Assembly: GCA_038049695.1 (NCBI GenBank)
Contig: CP142456.1
Location: 74,175,422 to 74,239,421, forward strand
Direction: 5' to 3'
Origin: Cinnamomum chago
Taxonomy: Eukaryota > Streptophyta > Magnoliopsida > Laurales > Lauraceae
DNA length: 64,000 bases
Positions 11,691 through 23,347 of this stretch are shown here, piece by piece. The position numbers and the translations under genes were made by a program. The notes beneath the pieces were generated by a model. The model was given only the letters and a program-made list of their open reading frames with translations, had not been told where the DNA came from and searched no databases. Positions within the stretch are counted from its first letter, which is position 1; each line of letters starts with the position of its first letter.

Positions 11691-13779
11691 TGCAAGCAAT
11701 CATGTGAAATGAATCCAATTGAGAAATTTTTTATGAACATGTTGGAAATACTTGAAAATGGATGCATACTTAATGTTGTTTCATTGGATCAAATTTCAGA
11801 CTCATTCTTTTCATTTTATTATAGATTTCAACCTCCTCTTTTAGAAATAGTAGGTTCTTTATATTTCAGCCTCCTATAAAGACAAGGAATTGGATGGAGT
11901 TGTGGAAACCATTTACGTGTATGCTTCTAGCTGCGTCCCTCAAAGTCCCTTTCTTAGAGTTTTAACTAGTGTGGACACATGCTTAGAACCCAATAGTATT
12001 TGACATAAAAATCCCAAGTATTACATTTTTGGTCCCCTTGTCTTTTCATAAGATAAACTGATTAAATGAAAATGATCTTCATGGATTGTCTGAGCAGGAC
12101 CCTGGTTTAGGCGTGTTGTGAGAAACCCTGGTGTGTGATGAAATACATTGTTGTTTGATACACTACTTTTTGGAGTGTATTGTGAATGTGGCAATTACTA
12201 TTACCTTACTGCTGTTTGATCAGGCAAACTCGGCGGAAAGTATTTCACATTTGGACACATTTATGCGAAGCTGGCCATTGAAGAGTGATTCCTACCCCCT
12301 CCTATAGGAAATGGTTTCTTGTGGAGCTAAGGAAAACCTCTTTCCACATCAAAAGACACTGCACCAAACAGTGAAAACATGGCAAGCGCAGAAAATTAGG
12401 GGTTTTTAGATGCTATGGAGGAATCCTCAGCGGCCTTGCATACACGTGTCATTGGTTTTTCCACTATGACCAATCTTCTTAATCTAATAGTTGAAATTGT
12501 CGGCATGTGGTGACCACCACGCCAGGGTACTGTCATGCATCACAGGTAAATGGGAGTGTGGTTGCAATGAAAACAACCATTTTTAGCTTCCTGCGCTCGA
12601 AATCTTGCAAATTGGTAAAATTGTGTTGGTTTCAACTACTGACTATTCTAAAACAGTCCCAATGTCCGGACAACCAGGTATCAATATCTTTATGTATTAA
12701 ACAGATATGCCTATGGAAAATTTTGACGGGTTCACAAAAAGCATATCAATTGCATCAGCAACTTAAAACTTTTAAGACTAATGGGGCACTTGCATTTTAC
12801 TTAGAGCAGGGACTAGTTGGAAGGCAGCCGTTTTTATTGAATTTAAGAGTTTAGGTGATCTGGTGGGGCATGTAAGGAACACTTCTTTTATTTTCAGGAA
12901 TGGATATGCATAGCAGTTTGGTCGACTTCTGAGCTGACTATAAATATTGGGAATGTGGTCGTTATCTCCTTGGATGTATTGATATGATCAGAACAAAATG
13001 TCTCTGGATCTCCATAAAATAGGAATGCTACTACTAGACAAGTGGAGTAAATGTGACTGCGGCTGTGCACCTAAGATATGGAAGTCATCTTTATCACAGA
13101 TGGATTGTGGGATACAAATTTTGCCATTAAGATTTGTCTTTCTTATCACGATTTACGTCAACTTGTTCAAATTTCTGTTTACAGAAGCAAGAACTAATTT
13201 GTTATAGAAGCAGCTCTGTTTGTCTACTGCAGAACCAAATTGAAAAATAAAGCATAACAATTTTAGTTTTCTACCTATGGTTTCCCAAATCAGGCTATGC
13301 AACTTACATCCCAAAGTGCCAGTTAGAAACAACCCTAAATATGATTGTGTTGCCTTTTCAAGTATCGTCTCAATTGTTTCATCAGATAAACTCATTTCTG
13401 ATTCATATAGAAGTGCAATCAGCATTTGCTTGACCTGTACAAATCCTTCCAGTTTACTGTTTTTAGTCAGAGTAATAACTGTCAGGCCAATTAATTATGT
13501 ATTGATTGCAAAATCAGTTTTATAGAACTTTTTTTTTTTTTTCAAAATTAAATCGTATGAACAATATTTTATTAGATTTTTGAAAAAGTTTGTTAAAGAA
13601 AAAACTATTTGACTTGATAAGAGGACATGACTGGGTTGGGCGTAGCTTCATGGTATTATTAGGCTTATCAGCTGCATTTAGTTTGGTGTGGCTATGGAGG
13701 TCCAGGATAGACGTATGACTTGCTGGAGAGTAGAATTGTGCCGGTTGAATTTGTTGTCGGAAAAGTGAATCATTATAGT

Positions 13780-13920
13780 CCAAAGGGGGATTCCGAGGAA
13801 CAAGGACTATTCTCTCGAGATACATACATGGCCGCACACATGGTATCAGGATCATTAAAGGGGTGGGAGTTGAACTCGAGACCTTGGGAATCAAACTAAG
13901 GCTCAAACCAACTGCGGCAA
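13780..13920 (-). mobile_element. Possible tRNA-derived SINE fragment
   Basis: On the minus strand the text reads gcagttggtttgagcc and then, about 25 bases later, ggtctcgagttcaactccc. These sit like the A and B boxes of a tRNA-derived SINE. No clear tail or target duplication was found. Confidence 0.3.
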
Positions 13921-15855
13921 GGTTCTATATTTTTTGGGATGAATGTAATGATGATGGACAATTTTTAAGGGTAGTTTCTTTGGTGCAAGTGGTAGGTGCT
14001 AGACCCAGTGATGTGGCCCACTACCATGTAGGACAAAGAGAAAAAATAAATAAAGAACCTTCACATGCACGCCCCTTCCTTCGAATGTTTCCTCCTCCAT
14101 TGTGGAAATGGATGATTTGCCTTTTATATACTCTTTTATAGTCATCTCCCAGGCTTATGTAAGGAGAATGAAAAGGGGGAAATGTATCTTATATATCACG
14201 ACTGTTTTATGATGTTGGCAGTGATGGAGCTAGGATTTCTTATAGGAGGGGCAAAAGATGGTTCGCCGATAATGTCAGTAACTCCTTGGTTGCAATGTTT
14301 ACCAAAAAAAAACTCCTTGTTGCAATTATTTTTCCATTAATAATGACAAATAAATAAATAAAGTCTATTATCGATGGTTGATCTCCATATCTCTAGTTAC
14401 TGGTGAGGATTCAATTCTTTTTTCTATCTAAAGTGGTAAAGAAAACAACTATGAAGTTTTCATCAATGATGAATGTTAATTCTATAAAGAATGAAGTGAA
14501 TTATGTCCATTAATTTTAGGTGTAGATGGCTTGACATGAAGGTTTTGGACCATCATGCTCTCTGACTTTTTGCAAAGAGGACAAGGACTTGACATTGGTG
14601 GTGCATTATGGAGTGGAAGTTTACAGAAAATGATCTTTTTTTAATAAGAAGTGAAATAAAAGGTTGAGTTTTCATCTGGACTTTCTTGGATTGTTATCAT
14701 GAAGTTTGTGTGTGTTGCATGTATAATGCAAAGCTTGTCACATTCAAGAAACTGTTTGGAGATGATGAATTGGTTTCTTTTTATGGTTCATGTACTTAGA
14801 CTATTGACTTTTGCAAGAAGCCCAAAATTCCTGCAAGTTGGAGTAACAATACCATTCAGTACTTGAGTAGTTTTGTTATTACATGCACAAGTGGGTAGGA
14901 TTCGATCAAGTAGAAACACTTTAAAGTCTGGTCCCAATGCTTTAGCAGTGGCTTACATTCAAGGTGAGTAGTTTGAAGTTGGGAGAGGTTAGCTCTAGTA
15001 AAAACCCTACCATGCAGTGTTTATTTAGTAAAAGGAGTAGTGACGATGAGAGTAAAAGTGGGCACATGATGTGGCAAATTTTTTTTTCCTTTTTCTTTTA
15101 CCTTAACATATTTGGATAAAAAAAAGTGAAGTGAAAGGGAAGAAACTACTCTTGACATCCACTACATCTGTCCTTCAGTTCTCACATCAATGGGCCAGTT
15201 AACAGCCTATGGACAATAGAGAGTGACGGTGCTTAATAAGGTGATTTCTAGTAAATCTCATTTAGGCCTTACGATGTTATATGATCTCATCCATCTTTTT
15301 GATTCATCTCGAACACTGTATCCGGCACATGAAATTTGATCCAGAGCTTGCTTGATTCTTCAAGATAAAAAAAGAAGTTTGAATCATTAAACTACAATTC
15401 TAGCCCAACTTGTCATGCTAAGGGGGAGATTGTCTGGAATAATTTTTACGAGAATTCCATGTTGGGACTATGTCATCTCTCTAGCATTTGGAATACCCTA
15501 TTTTCTTTTTGTGAGATCTCAGATGTACCAACAGGAATTCTGTAATATATTGCATTCAAACAAGCGCCGAGTATAGACATTTGAGGGTTATTTTTTGATC
15601 CACCATTGTATACCTACCTCCTCTCATAACTGATAACTAGGATAAGGTTTGCAAAAGAAATTAGGGCAGGGATTACATAAAGAAATGTTACATTAGCATG
15701 TGGGTCATTATTTCATAAGAAATGTTGCATTCACATGGGTTATAACCAGAATGAGAAAGGGCTCACCTAAGATTTTCTTTCTCAATAAAGAATATTAGTT
15801 GAATGTAGTATCAAAATGAAGTCTGCATCCCTTTTTTAAATTATCAATTGCTTTA

Positions 15856-16215
15856 GACTAGAAAGTGCATACTTCTCTCATTTTCTTTTTGGCAAGCCAC
15901 CATACTAGCTGGCAAAACTGATTATTCTATTGGTACTTGTGAGAGTAGATGTCCCTAAATTAGAGGAACCGGATTCCCTGTGTTCCCTATTTGGACCAAA
16001 CAGAGAAAGACACGTAAAGGGGCCGGTGTGGGGTTCTCTTTCCTCTGCCCCCACACCCGCCCCCCTATGTGTCACCAAACAGGGATTCCCTGTTTGGAAT
16101 CCGTTTCCTAAATTAGAAAGTGCTCATTTCTCTCATTTTCTTGTGGGCAAGCCACCCTAGTGGCTGGGGCAACTGATTATTCTATTGGTACTTGTGGAGA
16201 GTAGATGTCCCTAGC
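15856..16215. repeat. Direct repeat of about 100 bp enclosing a 150-bp MITE-like insert
   Basis: 15856-15957 and 16111-16215 are diverged copies of one sequence. Both contain ctgattattctattggtacttgtg and gagtagatgtcccta. Between them lies an insert with imperfect inverted ends: ttagaggaaccggattcc on the left and, in reverse complement, tttaggaaacggattcc on the right. It is flanked on both sides by cctaaattag. Confidence 0.6.
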
Positions 16216-17476
16216 ACTTAATTATGCTTGCGGGGACAAAATTCTTGTTGTTAATAGTGATTGTTCATGCATCCGCCGCGGAAGTGAAATCCGGTGTCTT
16301 TTCATGTAACAACTCAATTCCCGCGGACCACGTTGGATTCCAACATTGGATTCCACTTTCTTTGCTCCAGCCGAAAAGCAACATGTTTTTTAACATTTTG
16401 TCTCCAAAATCTCGTTGCACCAAATGAAAGGATAGGGGTGAGAGTGGAAAAGCTAATCAGGTTAACATCTCTTTTGCAAAAACCTAGTTGCACAAATGAA
16501 TCCTTAAAGGCTTAGAGCTTTGGTATTGCCTCTCTTCGGTCTGCGTGGATTGTTGTTTCAATTGGAGAGATAATTAAACTGCTCATTTATGCCCCTCCCA
16601 TAGAAAATCAAGATCCTGCCAATCAAGGAAAATCACTTCATTTTTTCCAATTTTCACAAGGAAAATGAGTTTCCCCGTGGGCTTGATGAAAAGTCTGAAT
16701 AATTTTCCTCTTTATCAAGGAAACCTCTCATGGTACAAACACTGCTAGAAATTTCCTATTTTCCTTCGAATGACGGATGACCAACCTCTTACGGCTGTCA
16801 TCATGAAATTCTTTGAACAAGATGCTATTTGATATAAATCCATCCCCGGAGCCTATATTTAAAATAAAAAACATTATTTCCTCTTGCATTTGCTCTCGGT
16901 TAGTGTTTCATTATCTGTTAGCAAGTTGACTTTTTTTAATTTTAATCATGTATTTTACTAAATGAATTTCATGATAGGCCCTCAAGTTTAACTGAAATAT
17001 AATTGTCCCAAAGTTAAACAAGGGTAGACATTGATTTTGAGAGACTTAGATTTTAAATATGACCTCCCGTGAAGGATTTGTAGTTGGACTTGGAATTCTC
17101 ATAGGCCGGTCCCTGGAGAATCCAGGTTCTATTACCTTACGAGGTACTGTGTCCATTGTCACAAATAGTGATCCCCAAGATTCTATAAATATATCTACTG
17201 TAGCTGTGTAGGTCTACCCTATTTAGTCATTCTACAAAGAAATGGGCCTAACCCTTTCAACCCCACCAATATGATAAGTAGTGAATTTCAACGATGTAGG
17301 TTTAAAGAAAAAGAAGCTTACTGTTAAATCTAAGTACTTCCAAAATTTGATTTGATTTTGAAGCTTCAAGCTGATGATCTTTGAAAATATGGAAACTATT
17401 ATGTAACTTAAAATGCCATTAAATTTGTGGCATGTCGGCAGTGGCGGACTTACATGTAATGGGCTGGGGGCTGAAG

Positions 17477-17631
17477 CCCCCTCCTAATTGGAGAAAAGCC
17501 CATAAGGGCCCTATGGGCCCTTAAGCCCAGCCCCAGTTAGAAATGGCCCAAGTCCCCTCCTAATTGGAGAAAAGCCCATAAGGGCCCTATGAGCCCTTAA
17601 GCCCAGCCCCCAGTTAGAAATGGCCCAAGTC
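17477..17631. repeat. Tandem duplication, 2 x 77 bp, inside the hAT element
   Basis: Both units read cccctcctaattggagaaaa, then cccataagggccctatg, and end gttagaaatggcccaagt. They differ at only a few positions, so the duplication is young relative to the surrounding repeats. Confidence 0.85.
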
Positions 17632-17783
17632 CCCAGTCGGCCAGTCCCCTTTATTTCCCTTACCACTTTAACCTAAAAACAGTAAACCCTTTTCTCTTTC
17701 TCTGTTTCTCATCTCTTTCCTTCCCCCTCTCAAAAATCCTCATCTCAGGACTCAGGCTACTGGGCCCTGACTGCCTCATTGAT

Positions 17784-17925
17784 GCCAGATTAGCGCAAGG
17801 AATTGCAGCGCCCAAATGCAAAGGGGCCGATTTCTCCAAATTGATTGCTCAGGCGAAGGAAGATGCTCGTTCTCGCATTGACCCAGATCAGGATTTCTTC
17901 GGTTCCGTCAACGATGTTTTCAGTG
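17784..17925 (+). pseudogene. Possible captured host exon inside the hAT element
   Basis: An open stretch of about 47 codons ends in a good splice donor (cagtg|gtaattc). It encodes a soluble-looking, codon-like peptide with ADFSKLIAQAKEDARSR followed by IDPDQDFFGSVNDVFSG. GC content is higher than its surroundings, and a CT-rich leader precedes it. I do not recognise the parent gene. It lies between the hAT left end and the CACTA insertion, so it is a transduplicated fragment or a leader exon of the element. Confidence 0.4.
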
Positions 17926-18679
17926 GTAATTCAACTGATTGAGTGTATTTGGTTGAGAAGAAGTGGAAAATGATTTACTAGGAAAAGTGGGATTTTTGGA
18001 TTATGTTTGTTTGGTTTGATCTGCACCACATTGATGAAATTGAAAGCTGAAATCTTTCATTTCATTCCAGTTTCTGTTGTATTGTTTGGTGTGGCAGAAC
18101 ACTTTCTGGAGTGAAATGTGCTGCCTTTTTTGGTGTTACACTACAGGAAATGGTTTTCTACCACTTGGGTCTGAATGTGCTTTCCGAGAAAATTTGTGGA
18201 AAATGCTTTCATTTGGAAAATGAAACCTGCAGAAAATGTTAGTGGGGAATGATGGGAAATTGTTATCCAGTGGAAACCTATTCTCAGTGCTATTCTTTCT
18301 TTCTTTCTTTTTTTGTTGTTGTTTTGAGGTTTAGATAGTTACCATTATGTTAAATTGTTGATGCATCTTTACATTTGAGCATGACAATACTTACTGCTAA
18401 CTCATCCACTGCACATGTGAGATGTGGCAGGCACCAGTCCATATTGTTCAAATTCTAGTTTATTTTATAATGAGTAAAACCTAACAATCATAACCATCAG
18501 ATTTGCTTGTCTATATTGAAAAAGATATATTTAATAGCATTGACGATGAGACAATCATGCGAAGGTTTCAAAACATGAAGAATCGTCGAGGGCAATTGTA
18601 AAAGCTTTGTTTGAGGGTTTTTTGTTTTTTTTTTCTAAAGAAAATCTTTTGTAATTAGGTGATCACACTACAACAGAAG

Positions 18680-19350
18680 ACAGTTTTAGCGACGTTTTAT
18701 TTCGTCGGTAAAAGTCAAAAAAACGTCGGTAAAGTTTTTACCGACGTTTTTTATTTCGTCGGTCAGACGTCGGTAACATCACGTCAAGAAAACCCGTTAC
18801 CGACGAATTAATTTTCCGTCGGCAAAAATATAATTTTCACCGACGTTTTTATGTATTTTACCGACGTTTTTTTTCGTCGGTAAAAGTAAAAAGGAAAATT
18901 ATAATTAAATTACAACACTTTGCCGACGTTATTTTTTCGTCGGTAAAAATAAAAAGAAAATAAATAAAAAAATAAAAACTATTTCACCGACGTTTATTTT
19001 TCGTCGGTAATATTAAATAGAAATATTAAAGATATAAAAAATATTTTACCGACGTTTTATTTTCGTCGGTAAAATCAAAAGGAATAAATAAAAATTAAAA
19101 TAAAATATTGACCGACGTTTATTTATCGTCGGGAACATTAAAAAGAAAACATAAAAAAATAAAAATATTTTACCGACGTTTTATTTTCGTCGGTAAAATA
19201 CAATGGAATAAATAAAAATAAATTACCGACGTTTTTTTTCGTCGGTAAATAGAAATTAAAAAATATAAAACAATTGCCGACGTTTATTTTTCGTCGGTGA
19301 GAATGAATTTTACCGACGAAATTATAAATTTCGTCGGTAAAAAGTTTTTT
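18680..19350. repeat. CACTA subterminal repeat array, left end
   Basis: About a dozen units of the form taccgacgtttt-(few A/T)-cgtcggtaaa, each a small hairpin, are separated by 30-60 bases of A/T-rich spacer. In En/Spm elements such subterminal motifs bind the TNPA protein and are needed for excision. The array matches the one at the other end. Confidence 0.9.
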
Positions 19351-19994
19351 TTTTTTTTAAAATACAATTCCTGTTTTTCGTTTAAAATTTCCCTACACCT
19401 GTAATACACCTGTAACAGGAAATTAAACCTACTCATCCAAACAAAATCATCCACAAACCTACTCACAATACAATTAATAATGAATCCAAACAAAATCATC
19501 CACAAACACACAATTAATAATGAATCCAAACAAAATCATCCACAAACATACAATTAATAATGAATCCAAACAAAACATACAATTAATAATGAATCCAAAC
19601 AAAATCATCCACATTTTTCATCAAATCATTCATCTCCTAAAAATAACAGTACAATTAATAAAAATTTCTAATAGTTGAATAAAATTGTCCAATATACATA
19701 AACAAATAAACTAAAAACAACAAAACTACGCCAAAGTGTGCATCCGATCCAAAAGCGTCCATCAATCTGCAATGACAAAAACAAAAACAAAAACAAAATT
19801 AGTATCTTTTGAATTAATGAATTTATAAATAAAAGATATACCTATATATATATAAACTGATTGGATCATCCCCAATAAAAAACTGAAACTTCTGTTTGGA
19901 TCCAAAGAGTTGAGGTTTCACATCATTCAAAGAACAAAAGATAAGAAAAGAAAATAAAATAAAAAGAAAATGAAATCTAGAACTGCATTAACCC

Positions 19995-20207
19995 TTACTC
20001 AATCAGTTGGTGCTGTACGCTGACTGGAACCTCATTACTAGCACCACATAGAACCACCTCTATAATCCCATGATATAGAAATCCAACAGTGCCATGAATC
20101 TGAAGCTTTGTTATATCAATGCCTACAAAAACAAAAGCCACAACCACCCTAAAAAGACATAAATAGCAGCAAAACTTTTTTTTGTGTGTGTGTGTGTGTG
20201 ATAGCAA
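19995..20207 (-). pseudogene. Unidentified captured coding fragment
   Basis: The minus strand from about 20125 to 19997 reads VGIDITKLQIHGTVGFLYHG, then IIEVVLCGASNEVPVSVQHQLIE and a stop. Its codon use and amino-acid mix look like a real protein tail. It lies just beyond the last captured IspH exon, in the same orientation, but does not match the next part of IspH. I do not recognise the source gene. A (GT)n/(CA)n microsatellite borders it. Confidence 0.35.
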
Positions 20208-20401
20208 TAAAACTTCTGAAATAATTTAAGATTGCAAGTTACTTGTGCATGCCAATCTTTAAGATACATTTGACAAGGCAACCCCCCCCCCCAACAAGCA
20301 TCCAATCTATTAGTGCATTCAAAAGCTTATTTGCTCCTACTATACTAAGCATGTTCTGTGGTTGGGCACTGCATCTCTGACTGCATCACATAAACGCGTA
20401 C

Positions 20402-21015
20402 CTCCATAAACTCTTCTTTCGTTGAACTAGATCCGTCAAGTTTACCTCCAAGAATGTAATCACATACATACATTGCCTGGTTCATTTTGGAAATGTAGAA
20501 CATATAATGTTAATGATAAAAGTTACATTGCTGATGCAAATCATTACACATGACAAAAGTAACCAAAAAGGACAAAGTGCAAGATCATACCTCTGCCATG
20601 TTCTTAACAATAATATACTTCCCTGCAAAAGATGCAGTTGCAACTGTCTCTTCATGAGAATATTTACCATGAATTATTGACGTGTACTCCCCCTTCTTGT
20701 GTTTCTCAACAGTGTTCCAGACCTTTACACAAAAATTTGGGGCAGAGAAAAATAAAATGAATGGTAGATCAAATTAACAATAAGGCCAGCAATTAACATA
20801 ATCCAATAATTCATTCTGACTTCTGAATATAGTACCTTAGACACCCATGGGCAAGTTGTATCAACTATTTGTACGTTCTTTTCGCTCAAAGTCAACATCT
20901 CTTCCACAGCAGCTCCAAAAGCAGGTAAAATCACAACATCATCCTTCTCAACAACATCAAATTGTTTCTTCCCATCCTCAATTGGAATATTCTTGACGTC
21001 CATCTCTTCTAATCT
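20402..21015 (-). pseudogene. ispH: Captured IspH/HDR fragment: three consecutive exons with introns
   Basis: Three minus-strand exons keep plant IspH (4-hydroxy-3-methylbut-2-enyl diphosphate reductase, last step of the plastid MEP isoprenoid pathway) in frame. 21015-20836 includes [20 protein letters not shown] and the iron-sulfur Cys motif [10 protein letters not shown]. 20722-20591 includes [20 protein letters not shown]. 20476-20402 includes [15 protein letters not shown]. Every junction has intact GT-AG sites and keeps phase, so genomic DNA and not cDNA was captured. The N-terminal half with the plastid signal and the C-terminal third are absent, so no functional enzyme can be made. It lies in the 3' part of the CACTA. 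Confidence 0.88.
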
Positions 21016-21358
21016 CTACAACAGAAAACAAATGGGATAATATTTTTTTTTTCATCAAAAGTCAAAATCAATGTGAAAAAACATGGTCGGCAAAGATCCT
21101 TTTAGATATTTAAACTTTCACTTACGTACATGTAAATTAGAATGACATTTAACTGTGAAAATCTACACTAGCATCATATAAGGAATTTTCAATTTAACAT
21201 AGTCCATGACAGATCTATTCCCATATGATGGCGATCACTGAAGTCCACTCCTATTACTCTCTAGCACAAAAATCTAACTCCATCTATCATTGTTAATTAT
21301 CTGATGCAAGGCAGTGAAATACTCATAACAAAAGGAGGGTGTCCTCTAGTAAACCTTG

Positions 21359-21405
21359 GAGCCATGGTTTAAAATCACGGTAGCGGTCACCATCGTGGTC
21401 AACCC
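21359..21405 (+). repeat. Terminus of a palindromic-element family, fragment
   Basis: ccatggtttaaaatcacggtagcggtcaccatcg resembles the left end of the 993-bp element at 48683 (catggtttaaaatctcggtctcggtcg). This suggests a truncated relative nested in the CACTA. Confidence 0.4.
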
Positions 21406-23347
21406 TAAAAACCAAATGGTTTGTGAGAGAAAGATGGGGAAAGAAATAAAAGTTGCACTGAACAAAAATTAATCCATTCGTGTCTTTAGCAATAATGCAC
21501 AGCAGACAAGACATTTAATGCAGGTGAAGTGGAAGATGACAGTTCTCACTTTTGGTGTTCCCTGCCACACAACCAATCCTATCTTAGAAAAAGAAAGAAA
21601 AAAAAAACAACCTCCTGATGCTGAGAATCAAGAATTTATTGGACAAGGTTTCACAAGCATTTGGGGTTTCTATATACAGTACAAATTTCACTTGGAAATA
21701 CCCTTTTCACACAGACCCAAACGTTTGTACCACTGGATTTCTGTCCAGCCCCTGGTGCTCATGAATCAGACCAGCCTGAGACTCAGTAGCTCAGAGTTGC
21801 CAAAATAAAGCTCGATAGGGGCTGTGATTTTAGTCTAGTGGGCTGAACCCAAATCTAATTGCTGAAACAGGTCAGACTGGGCTTATATATGCCTAGATGG
21901 TCGGCCCTGTCCAACATTTTCCCCACAAACTGTGTGGTGGTTTTACAAATGGGCTGGATGTAGGCCTGACTTTCTGGTCTTTGAGCTAAACCCAAACTTG
22001 AGTAATAGGCCTGACAGCAAAATGGAACAGCCTTGCTGGCCCATGTACATCCCTAGCACTACTACAGACTGATGCATTTTGGATGTCAGGATCCCAACTC
22101 TTTGAACACACTTGCGCCTGTTTGTTTCATGTTTTTGAATTCTTAGTATTCTAAGAACTTGTATTTGTACAAGTGGTTGAAAATGTAAAATCAAAGGTGA
22201 GTATCTAAAAATGACCATCAAATACAAACAGACCATCAAATAAAAACCTACACACGATTGCAATCACTGGCTGATAATACTTTGAACAAAAAAAATGTAT
22301 AGATGAGTTGGTTAAGACACCACCCCTCATTTAAGTTAAGACTTCATTAACTATCAAAATGATAGAAAAAATCCTATAAAAGATAATACTTTGAACTAGA
22401 AATGGTACCATTGAAAAGCCAAGTGAAATGGAGTTAAATCAACTAAAACATGTTCATTACAAGCCCTCTTCATAAAGGTGTGCATTTGACATTTTTTAGG
22501 AAGTACATTTTATAGTCCCAATTGGTGAAATCCAAAAGTCAAAGAGGCCAAAACATTTAAACCAGAAAATAGAATCAAAAGCAGGAATGTTGCAGAGAAT
22601 CTCATAAATTCATTAATTGAAACTAAATATATCAAAAGGACCCTCCATAGTTTTATGTCAGTTCAAACTAATCAAACCCAAGTTATTGGGCTTGGCAGGC
22701 GAGTCTAATTTCTAGCCATCTAATAAAACATATTTGAAAAGTAAGAGTTTCTGATTTGATATTTATATTGCTATGGCTGTACATGAATGGCCGGTAGTGA
22801 CCAAAAGAACCGAACATGATCTTGTATCAGGACAATGCTAATGCATGGATTTTAGGTCCCCCTTTTCTTTGAAAGACCAAGTCAAGCTATTGTTCCATAC
22901 AATTCCTACACTATTGACAGTTATGAATAGAAGAATATCAAACAGTAACAGAAACTGTTTGACCTGAAAGAAAGAAAGTTCCAAATGATGGAGGGACTAG
23001 GTTTCAGATATCAAAAACATGAGGTGGTGATATAGCAAAAAGAAATCACTTTATCCTTGCCATGACTTTACTAGCTAAAAAGTGGAGCTGCCCAGAGGAG
23101 GGCAAGGTGAGAGGTCTACAAGCTAATTGTATAAAGTTGGATTGCCTGCATCCTCTAACTCAGTAAATGCTGCACATTAGCACCCCCTCCTTGGACATGT
23201 GCTTCTAACCGGTGTATCTGTAGCCATCTCATCAGTTGATATGGTTTGTATTTTTATTTGGAGCATCAAAAGACCTGGGGTTTGTAAATTTCGACTAGTT
23301 ATTATGTGCAAATTTCAAGGGAGTATTCTACTAACCAAAGAGTCGCA

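Larger units (their letters stand above)
11691..17430. other. Gene-free spacer with degraded repeats
   Basis: No open frame here resembles a known protein. Visible structures are a possible minus-strand SINE near 13780-13920, a hAT-like terminus at about 14218-14240 (gcagtgatggagctaggattt), and a roughly 100-bp direct repeat enclosing a short MITE at 15.9-16.2 kb. The rest is unassigned AT-rich sequence. Confidence 0.5.

Noticed and set aside
18600-19350. Regular repeats with spacers that might suggest a CRISPR array
   Set aside because: The units are palindromic subterminal motifs of a CACTA transposon in a plant genome. Spacers are A/T-rich and of uneven length.
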